A DNA stretch of 64,000 bases, taken from the NCBI GenBank assembly GCA_902526645.1, contig CABZLS010000005.1:1-64000 (forward strand). Reading direction: 5' to 3'. This DNA is from an uncultured Pelagibacteraceae bacterium. GTDB lineage: Bacteria > Pseudomonadota > Alphaproteobacteria > Pelagibacterales > Pelagibacteraceae. Of this stretch, positions 55,733 through 64,000 are shown piece after piece (positions within the stretch are counted from its first letter, which is position 1; every line of letters begins with the position of its first letter). A program made the translations under genes and the position numbers. The notes beneath the pieces are model-generated. The model was not told the DNA's origin, ran no database searches, and saw nothing but the letters and a program-made list of their open reading frames with translations.

Positions 55733-56035
55733 ATGGAAAATATATTGTTAATCTTAAACATTGTTTTTGCATTTATTCTTGTTTTATTGGTTCTTTTACA
55801 AAAATCTGAAGGAGGAGCTCTAGGAATTGGTGTCTCTCAAGAAAATTTCATGTTTTCAAGGACAGCTGGAAATTTTATGACTAAAGCAACTGCTTTTGTT
55901 GCTGCATTATTTATAGTTTGCAGCCTAGGATTAACAATTATATCTAGAGGTGATTTAGCTCCCACTTCCTCAGTTTTGGACATTGTTGAGGAAGAAAATG
56001 AGGACACACCATCTATTCCAGAAAATAATAATTAA
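55733..56035 (+). CDS. secG: Preprotein translocase subunit SecG
   Basis: A 100-residue inner-membrane subunit of SecYEG. Two helices (about residues 4-22 and 54-72) flank the conserved LVLLQKSEGGALGIG and FMFSRTAGNFMTKATAF region. The C-terminal tail is acidic (VEEENEDTP). It lies five bases after tpiA and 40 before pyrG, as in other alphaproteobacteria. Confidence 0.93.
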   Translation: MENILLILNIVFAFILVLLVLLQKSEGGALGIGVSQENFMFSRTAGNFMTKATAFVAALFIVCSLGLTIISRGDLAPTSSVLDIVEEENEDTPSIPENNN

Positions 56036-56061
56036 TACTTTTCAATTACTTTTTTATTCGC

Positions 56062-58513
<2,452 letters not shown>

Positions 58514-59770
58514 GTGAGTAAAATTCTTAAAGTAAAAGCAAGACAGATTTTTGATAGTAGAGGAAATCCGACTATTGAGGCAGAAGTTTTTGCGAAAAAT
58601 AAAAGTGCAAAAGCTATATGTCCATCAGGAGCGTCAACTGGTACTTATGAAGCTTATGAAAAAAGAGACTATAGAAATAAAAAATATTTAGGTAAAAGTG
58701 TTTTTTCAGCAGTTAATTCAGTTAATACAAAAATATCAAAAACTTTAAAAAATAAAAATATACATGATCAAGAAAGAATAGATGAATTACTAATTAATTT
58801 AGATGGCACAAGACAAAAAACAATACTAGGAGCTAACGCAATCTTAGCTGTATCTATGGCTGCCAAAAAATTATCAGCGAAAATAAAAAAGATCCCTCTT
58901 TATAAATCATTTTTAATTAAAAAAGACTTTCAACTTCCTTACCCATTAATGAATATTGTTAATGGAGGAGCTCATGCTAACAATGGATTAAGAATTCAAG
59001 AATTTATGATCAGGCCTGATAAAGCAAAATCTTTCTCTGAGGCAATGAGAATTTGTTATCTTGTTATAAAAAACTTAAGTAATTTAATTAAAGCCAGAGG
59101 TTTATCAATATCTGTTGGAGATGAGGGAGGATTTGCACCAATGATTAATAGTAATTATAAAGCTTTGGATTTAGTTGTTTCGGCAATAAAAAAATCAGGA
59201 TTTAAAAATGGTAAAGATGTTTCAATTTGTTTAGATGTTGCAGCAAACGAATTATTTAAAAAAAACAAATATTCAATTCACTCAAAAAAATATATTTCTG
59301 TAAATAAATCAATTATGGAGTATAAAAAAATGATTAAAAAATACAAAATTAAATCTATTGAGGACCCATTTGCAGAAAATGACTGGATGGCATGGAATAA
59401 GTTCATGAAAGCGATCAATAAAGTTCAAATAGTTGGAGATGACCTTTATGTGACTAATTTAGAGAGACTAAAAAAAGGTTTTCTAAATTTATCCTCTAAT
59501 TCAATTTTAATTAAGCTTAATCAAATTGGAACTGTTTCTGAAACATTAGATGTTATTAAATTTGCTCAAACCATTGGATTTTCAACAATAATTTCACATA
59601 GATCTGGAGAAAGTGAGGATACATTTATCGCTGATTTGGCTGTAGGAACAAATTCAAATCAAATCAAAACTGGTTCTTTAGCAAGGTCTGAAAGAGTGGC
59701 TAAATATAATCAATTATTACGCATAGAAGAAGAACTTGGAAAAAAAGCTAGAATGAATAAGATTCATTAA
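58514..59770 (+). CDS. eno: Enolase
   Basis: A 418-residue glycolytic enzyme (E. coli 432) that interconverts 2-phosphoglycerate and phosphoenolpyruvate. ARQIFDSRGNPTIEAEVF is the N-terminal signature. GGAHANNGLRIQEFMIRP, SVGDEGGFAP, the Mg ligands in SIEDPFAENDW and VGDDLYVTN, and ISHRSGESEDTFIADLAVG are intact. The start is GTG at 58514, immediately after the kdsA stop; no upstream ATG exists without overlap. It shares its final A with ftsB. Confidence 0.96.
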   Translation: MSKILKVKARQIFDSRGNPTIEAEVFAKNKSAKAICPSGASTGTYEAYEKRDYRNKKYLGKSVFSAVNSVNTKISKTLKNKNIHDQERIDELLINLDGTRQKTILGANAILAVSMAAKKLSAKIKKIPLYKSFLIKKDFQLPYPLMNIVNGGAHANNGLRIQEFMIRPDKAKSFSEAMRICYLVIKNLSNLIKARGLSISVGDEGGFAPMINSNYKALDLVVSAIKKSGFKNGKDVSICLDVAANELFKKNKYSIHSKKYISVNKSIMEYKKMIKKYKIKSIEDPFAENDWMAWNKFMKAINKVQIVGDDLYVTNLERLKKGFLNLSSNSILIKLNQIGTVSETLDVIKFAQTIGFSTIISHRSGESEDTFIADLAVGTNSNQIKTGSLARSERVAKYNQLLRIEEELGKKARMNKIH

Positions 59771-60078
59771 TGCTTAAAAGATTAAAAAAAAATTACTTTT
59801 TATTAGTCTCTACTTTTCTAATTTTATATTTTTTCTTTAATCTGTTATCTGGTCAAAGAGGACTAATCTCATATTTTGAGAAAAAACAAAGTTTAAATAG
59901 TCTTAAAAAAGAGGAATCTTTGCTAATTAGTCAGATAAAGGACTTGGATTTTAAGAATTCATTATTAAGTGACAATCTAGATCTTGATTATATAGAATCT
60001 TTGATTAGAGAAAGGTTCATATTCGGTAAAAAAAATGAAAAAATTTATATTATAAAAAATTATGACTCAAAAAATTAG
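59770..60078 (+). CDS. ftsB: FtsB/DivIC-like septum protein
   Basis: A 102-residue bitopic protein. A short cytosolic start precedes one membrane helix (about residues 9-26), then a periplasmic coiled coil ([25 protein letters not shown]) and the conserved end [20 protein letters not shown]. This is typical of FtsB, which with FtsL and FtsQ activates septal wall synthesis. Its place after eno is the usual one. In many relatives pyruvate dehydrogenase genes come next, but here lipA overlaps it by 17 bases. Confidence 0.88.
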   Translation: MLKRLKKNYFLLVSTFLILYFFFNLLSGQRGLISYFEKKQSLNSLKKEESLLISQIKDLDFKNSLLSDNLDLDYIESLIRERFIFGKKNEKIYIIKNYDSKN

Positions 60079-60994
60079 ACCAAGACATCCAGAAAAAGTT
60101 AAAAATCCAGTCAATCCAATAAAAAAAAAACCAGACTGGATAAGATCTAAATTAGTAAATAGTAAAGAATTTTTTACAACAAAAACTGTAGTTAACAGAA
60201 GTAATCTTGTTACTGTATGCCAAGAAGCTAATTGTCCAAATATTACTGAGTGTTGGAGCAAAAGGCATGCAACCTTTATGATAATGGGTGACACGTGTAC
60301 TAGAGCTTGCGGATTTTGTGATGTAAAGACAGGTAAACCTGACAAATTGGATCCATTTGAGGACATTAAAATAGCTAATGCAGTTAAAAAATTGAACTTA
60401 AAACATGTAGTGATTACTTCCGTTGACAGAGATGATTTACCAGACGGTGGATCAAATCATTTTAAAAAAGTAGTCGAAACTACAAGAAAAAAAAATCCCA
60501 ATACAACTATTGAGGTTTTAACACCAGATTTTCTAAGAAAAGGAGATTCTTATAAAAAATTACTTGAAGCAGATTTGGATGTATTTAATCATAATATTGA
60601 AACTGTACCGAGACTTTATTTAAAAGTAAGACCAGGGGCTAGGTATTTTGCATCTCTAGAACTTTTAAAAAATGCAAAAAAAGATAACACTAAAGTATTT
60701 ACTAAATCAGGAATAATGGTTGGGCTTGGAGAGGAGCATGATGAAATATTACAAGTCATGGATGATTTAAGATCTGCAAATGTAGATTTTATTACAATTG
60801 GTCAGTATCTTCAGCCATCTGTTAAACATCATCCTCTTGAAAGATATTATCACCCAGATGAATTTAAAGAATTAGAACAAATAGCAAAATCTAAAGGTTT
60901 TCTTTTAGTTTCATCATCTCCTTTAACTAGATCTTCTTATCATGCAGATGAAGATTTTGCTAAACTTCAAAAAAATAGATTAAATTTAAATTAA
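60062..60994 (+). CDS. lipA: Lipoyl synthase
   Basis: A 310-residue radical-SAM enzyme that inserts two sulfurs into octanoyl chains on lipoyl domains. The auxiliary cluster cysteines are in [13 protein letters not shown], and the radical-SAM motif is [50 protein letters not shown] and the C-terminal Ser region [12 protein letters not shown] are as expected. The start overlaps ftsB by 17 bases. It shares one base with the next gene. Confidence 0.97.
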   Translation: MTQKIRPRHPEKVKNPVNPIKKKPDWIRSKLVNSKEFFTTKTVVNRSNLVTVCQEANCPNITECWSKRHATFMIMGDTCTRACGFCDVKTGKPDKLDPFEDIKIANAVKKLNLKHVVITSVDRDDLPDGGSNHFKKVVETTRKKNPNTTIEVLTPDFLRKGDSYKKLLEADLDVFNHNIETVPRLYLKVRPGARYFASLELLKNAKKDNTKVFTKSGIMVGLGEEHDEILQVMDDLRSANVDFITIGQYLQPSVKHHPLERYYHPDEFKELEQIAKSKGFLLVSSSPLTRSSYHADEDFAKLQKNRLNLN

Positions 60995-61452
60995 TGCCAA
61001 AAGCTTCTGTAAAGAGGTTAATTGAATGTCAAAAAAAGGATTTAATAAATCTTGTCCTTGATATTGAAAAATATCCTGAATTTGTACCATTTTGCTTTAG
61101 CGCAAAAATCTATGAAAATAAAGATGAGGGTGATTTGAAAAAAATAATAGCTGATCTAACTATTGGAAAAGGACCGTTCAAAGATACCTACAAAAGTGAT
61201 GTAGTTTTTAACAAAAAAAAAGATAATATTTTTGTTAAAAATATAGAAGGACCTTTAAATCATCTCTCAAATAATTGGACATTTTCTGATAAAAAAAATG
61301 GAATTACAGAGGTTACTTTTGATATTGATTTTGAAATTAAAAATAAATTTTTGAATTCATTGATGGTTGTTTCATTTCAATTCGGATTAGAGAAAATAGC
61401 TGATGCATTCCAGAAGAGAGCAGAAGAGCTATTTGGCAGCTCTAAGAATTAA
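60994..61452 (+). CDS. RatA/COQ10-type START-domain protein
   Basis: A 152-residue single polyketide-cyclase/START-like domain. VLDIEKYPEFVPFCFSAKI is near residues 21-39, and GPLNHLSNNWTF and ISFQFGLEKIADAFQKRAEELF-type segments are at the end. In alphaproteobacteria this protein follows lipA and is probably a ubiquinone-binding COQ10 homologue, although it is often annotated as toxin RatA. No antitoxin partner is seen. It overlaps the convergent cinA by 24 bases. Confidence 0.88.
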   Translation: MPKASVKRLIECQKKDLINLVLDIEKYPEFVPFCFSAKIYENKDEGDLKKIIADLTIGKGPFKDTYKSDVVFNKKKDNIFVKNIEGPLNHLSNNWTFSDKKNGITEVTFDIDFEIKNKFLNSLMVVSFQFGLEKIADAFQKRAEELFGSSKN

Positions 61453-61893
61453 ATTTAATGCTTTTCTAACTGTAGCTTTTTGTATTAAAGATCTGTTTTT
61501 GACTTTAAATAAGCATTTATTAACTTGTATTTTATTACCTTTTTTAACTCCAATATAAACTAGACCAACAGGTTTTACTTTAGTACCACCTTTTGGTCCT
61601 GCAATACCAGTTATTGAAACATTGATGTTAGCATTAGATATTTTAGATAAATTTTTAACCATTGCTGAACAGCATTCATGACTTACAGCACCATACTTTT
61701 TAATGATATTTTTATTAACTTTTAAAGTCTTAATTTTTGCTTGGTTAGAGTAGGTGACTAAACCTAAATTAAATATTTTTGAAGCACCACTTTCTGAGCT
61801 GATAGTGCTAGCCAATAATCCCCCTGTGCAAGATTCTGCAACAGAAATTTTTAATTTTTTTTTGGATAATCGATTTATAATTTTTTTAATCAT
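61429..61893 (-). CDS. Nicotinamide-nucleotide amidohydrolase (CinA C-terminal / PncC)
   Basis: A 154-residue protein that consists of the CinA C-terminal domain alone, which deamidates NMN in pyridine-nucleotide recycling. ISVAESCTGGLLASTISSESGASKIF at about residues 16-41 is the signature. TYSNQAKIKTLKV, GAVSHECCSAMV and SITGIAGPKGGTKVKPVGLVYIG follow. The N-terminal MoCF domain is lacking, as usual in alphaproteobacteria. It abuts pgpA directly. Confidence 0.94.
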   Translation of the reverse strand: MIKKIINRLSKKKLKISVAESCTGGLLASTISSESGASKIFNLGLVTYSNQAKIKTLKVNKNIIKKYGAVSHECCSAMVKNLSKISNANINVSITGIAGPKGGTKVKPVGLVYIGVKKGNKIQVNKCLFKVKNRSLIQKATVRKALNLILRAAK

Positions 61894-62406
61894 TTAATAA
61901 ATTAAACTTAATAATAGATGAGTAATTATTGCTGCAAAAACACCAGCTACTACATCATCAAAAACAACACCAAATCCATTTTTAATTTTTTTATCAATCA
62001 TGTTAATAGGAAATGGCTTTAATATATCAAAAAAACGAAATGATACAAAAGCTATAAGAAAAGGAATTATAGATTGTAATAATGGTGGAGAAGCAACAGT
62101 GCCTAACATTCCATATACTTTAAGCTTATAACAAATCCAAAGGCAAGGTATTGATTGTCCAATAAATTCATCTATTACTATTTCTTTTGGATCTAAATTT
62201 TTGAATTGATGAATATTTTTATCAATAATATTAGGAGAGAAAACTAATAATATAAAAAAAACAATTAAAAGAATATATATATTTATTTCTGCAACAAACA
62301 TAAAAAGAAATAAAATACACGTTACTAAAGAGGCAATAGTACCTGGCATCTTACCTAAATTACCTATTCCAAACAATGTGATTAAGTAAAGACCAATTTT
62401 ATTCAT
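61894..62406 (-). CDS. pgpA: Phosphatidylglycerophosphatase A
   Basis: A 170-residue inner-membrane phosphatase with about four helices that makes phosphatidylglycerol. GIGNLGKMPGTIASLVTCI is near the N-terminus. DPKEIVIDEFIGQSIPCLW contains the acidic active-site cluster. FRFFDILKPFPINMIDKKIKNGFGVVFDDVVAG is the C-terminal signature. It overlaps ispDF by eight bases and abuts cinA with no spacer. Confidence 0.95.
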   Translation of the reverse strand: MNKIGLYLITLFGIGNLGKMPGTIASLVTCILFLFMFVAEINIYILLIVFFILLVFSPNIIDKNIHQFKNLDPKEIVIDEFIGQSIPCLWICYKLKVYGMLGTVASPPLLQSIIPFLIAFVSFRFFDILKPFPINMIDKKIKNGFGVVFDDVVAGVFAAIITHLLLSLIY

Positions 62407-63505
62407 ATTTTGTAATTGAAATTATTACTTCACAAGCAATTGCTTTTTCTTTTCCTATTAAGCCTAATTTTTCAACCGTTTTACCTTTAAGATTAATTAA
62501 ACCTTTATTTATATTTGTGAGCTTAGATATAGAGTCGATTATTTTATTTCTATATTTTGATACTTTCGGTTGTTCACAAATTAAATTAATATCTAAATTA
62601 TTTATAGAAAAATTCGATTTATAAAGATTTTCTATAACTGGCTTTAACATTTTTGGTGATCTTATATTCTTATATTTTTTAGTATTTGGGAAATATGTGC
62701 CTATATCTTTTTTTCTTAATGCTCCTAAAATAGCATCAGTAATTGCATGTAAAATTACATCACCATCAGAATGGCCTTTTAAACCTGAGTGAAAAGGTAC
62801 TTTAGCTCCGCCAAGAAAAAGTTTTTTATTTTTAACTAATCTATGAATATCAAATCCTAATCCATGAAAAGTTTTTGATGTTTTTATATCATCTAAATAA
62901 GTAATTTTATTATTAGAATTTTCACCTGGGATAAATTTTATTTTGTAGTTTTGATTTAGGAACAATGAAGCTTCATCGTTGATTTTAGATTTTTCTTTTA
63001 TTGCAAGTTTATATAATTCCTTAAAATTAAAAGCTTGTGGTGTTTGTGTTAATAAGGAATTTTTCCTATTTAAGTTAAACACCTCATTTTTAACTTTATA
63101 TTTAATAGAGTCTCTTGAATTTACGATAGGAACGACAGCCTTATTTTTTTTTAAATTTTTTGAGATATTTTTAAGTAATTTTATTGAAAAATTTGGTCTG
63201 GCAGCGTCATGAATATAAACATTTTTTGGCTTATATTTCTTGATGAATTTCAGTGCATTTAATGAGGAGTCTGATCTTTCTTTACCACCCTTAATGATAG
63301 TCACAAATTTTGGATATTTCTTTTTTTTTAGATATCTCGCATTGTTTGATACAATGATTATCTTTTTAAATAATTTGGATTTTAATGATTTTTCTACAGA
63401 ATGATCTATAATTTCCTTATTCTTATATTTGAAGAATTGTTTAAGAAAATTTTTACCAAATCTCTTACTTTTTCCTGCTGCCAATATTACAAAATAGTTG
63501 TTCAT
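62399..63505 (-). CDS. ispDF: Bifunctional MEP cytidylyltransferase / MECDP synthase (IspDF)
   Basis: A 368-residue fusion for two steps of the non-mevalonate isoprenoid pathway. The N-terminal IspD part (residues 1 to about 210) has VILAAGKSKRFGKN and VYIHDAARPNFS, then RDSIKYKVKNE and LTQTPQAFNFKEL. The C-terminal IspF part (about 215-368) has GLGFDIHRLVKNKKLFLGG with the metal-binding Asp and His, GHSDGDVILHAITDAILGAL and DIGTYFPNT. The fusion is typical of alphaproteobacteria. With dxr it gives three pathway steps in this window. Confidence 0.96.
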   Translation of the reverse strand: MNNYFVILAAGKSKRFGKNFLKQFFKYKNKEIIDHSVEKSLKSKLFKKIIIVSNNARYLKKKKYPKFVTIIKGGKERSDSSLNALKFIKKYKPKNVYIHDAARPNFSIKLLKNISKNLKKNKAVVPIVNSRDSIKYKVKNEVFNLNRKNSLLTQTPQAFNFKELYKLAIKEKSKINDEASLFLNQNYKIKFIPGENSNNKITYLDDIKTSKTFHGLGFDIHRLVKNKKLFLGGAKVPFHSGLKGHSDGDVILHAITDAILGALRKKDIGTYFPNTKKYKNIRSPKMLKPVIENLYKSNFSINNLDINLICEQPKVSKYRNKIIDSISKLTNINKGLINLKGKTVEKLGLIGKEKAIACEVIISITKYE

Positions 63506-63514
63506 TTGTTTAAA

Positions 63515-63532
63515 TGCTATAATTCTAAATTA
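63515..63532 (+). promoter_or_regulatory. Extended -10 promoter of ntrY-like gene
   Basis: TGC followed by TATAAT (63518-63523) is a perfect extended -10 element, eight bases before the ATG at 63532. Transcription should begin zero to two bases before the start codon. Confidence 0.65.
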
Positions 63533-64000
63533 TGTTAGATTTTTTGAAAAAAAATATATTCATTATCATTCTTTCTAGTATCACACTATTCATAGGTTTT
63601 TTAACATTTTTAACATTCATTGATAGAAGTTTTATTCAATTAACTCAAGATAACTTACAACTTTTACTGATTATAAATATTTTCTTACTATTTTTATTAT
63701 TTGTTTTTATCTTTATTGAAATTAAAAAGTCCATTAAAAATGATATAGATAAAGATGGTCTTAATTCTAATAAAAAATATATAACATATTTTTCACTTTT
63801 TACTTTAATTCCATCAATCTTGATTTCTATATTTTCATTATTTTTATTTTCATTCGCTTTAGAGAAATATTTTGATAAAAAAGTTACAACTGTTGTTAAT
63901 AATTCTTATGAGCTTGCTAAAAATTATGTTCAGGAGGTTAGAAATAAAGTTGAGGCAGATATTATTTTAATTGCATTTGACATTAATAAGAGTGCAAATT
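63532..64000 (+). CDS. ntrY: NtrY-like nitrogen-regulation sensor histidine kinase, N-terminal part (truncated by window)
   Basis: The frame opens at ATG 63532 and is still open at base 64000, showing 156 residues. There are three hydrophobic segments: about residues 9-28 (FIIILSSITLFIGFLTFLTF), 47-62 (LLIINIFLLFLLFVFIFI) and 84-105 (YFSLFTLIPSILISIFSLFL). The last is the TLIPSILISIFS stretch typical of NtrY, followed by ALEKYFDKKVTTVVNNSYELAKNYVQ at the start of the periplasmic sensor. The HAMP, PAS and kinase domains should lie beyond the window. It is divergent from ispDF, with 26 bases between the starts. Confidence 0.8.
   Translation, partial: MLDFLKKNIFIIILSSITLFIGFLTFLTFIDRSFIQLTQDNLQLLLIINIFLLFLLFVFIFIEIKKSIKNDIDKDGLNSNKKYITYFSLFTLIPSILISIFSLFLFSFALEKYFDKKVTTVVNNSYELAKNYVQEVRNKVEADIILIAFDINKSAN

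Noticed and set aside
60994-61893. A toxin-antitoxin pair (RatA plus neighbour)
   Set aside because: The RatA-like protein is a COQ10/START domain in the usual position after lipA, and its neighbour is CinA/PncC; there is no RatB-type partner.

Overview
The window is about 30% GC, densely packed, and reads as a chromosome segment of a streamlined marine alphaproteobacterium of the SAR11 / Pelagibacterales type. The reasons are the extreme A+T bias, start and stop codons that overlap or nearly touch, very short spacers, lysine/asparagine/isoleucine-rich proteins and alphaproteobacterial gene order throughout (tig-clpP-clpX-lon, nuoA-N-birA-coaX-rnj-proS-lolCE-lolD-dnaE, rpsB to lpxB, ppiD-trpEGDC-lexA, tpiA-secG-pyrG-kdsA-eno-ftsB-lipA). 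The assignment is inferred from content and style, not from a database match. I see no insertion sequence, prophage, CRISPR array or rRNA.

Layout. 1-4934 is a mixed accessory stretch: the end of an NCS1 permease, a short-chain dehydrogenase, a DUF3047 protein, YbgC, a family-5-like uracil-DNA glycosylase, a histidine phosphatase, a DUF1289 protein and several very small genes. 5029-11445 holds tRNA-Leu(TAG), a striking tRNA-like inverted-repeat cluster, the trigger factor/ClpP/ClpX/Lon protein-quality-control block, then tRNA-Val(TAC) and tRNA-Asp(GTC). 11552-25409 is a complete 14-gene complex I operon (nuoA-N). It continues without a real gap into birA, coaX, RNase J, a DUF1467 protein, proS, a LolC/E-type permease, lolD and dnaE (to 35253). 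35299-47540 is a translation-to-envelope run: rpsB with a pseudoknot-like leader, tsf, frr, uppS, cdsA, dxr, bamA, skp/ompH, fabZ, lpxD, lpxA, a 2-oxoglutarate oxygenase-like gene, lpxI and lpxB.

47517-54933 lies on the minus strand: ppiD-like, trpE, trpG, trpD, trpC, then lexA with a perfect alphaproteobacterial LexA box, then gltX. 54990-61452 returns to the plus strand: tpiA, secG, pyrG, kdsA, eno, ftsB, lipA, ratA/COQ10. The last part holds minus-strand cinA/pncC, pgpA and ispDF, and the 5' part of an NtrY-like sensor kinase that runs off the window.

Almost all genes are core housekeeping and I did not find a convincing new multi-gene system. The most unusual items are the tRNA-Leu-derived inverted-repeat module before tig, the repeated pattern of -10 boxes placed so that transcription should begin at or next to the start codon, the interleaved rpsB leader helices, the oxygenase inside the lipid A operon, the foldase lacking a visible catalytic domain, and several specific gene absences from otherwise conserved operons.
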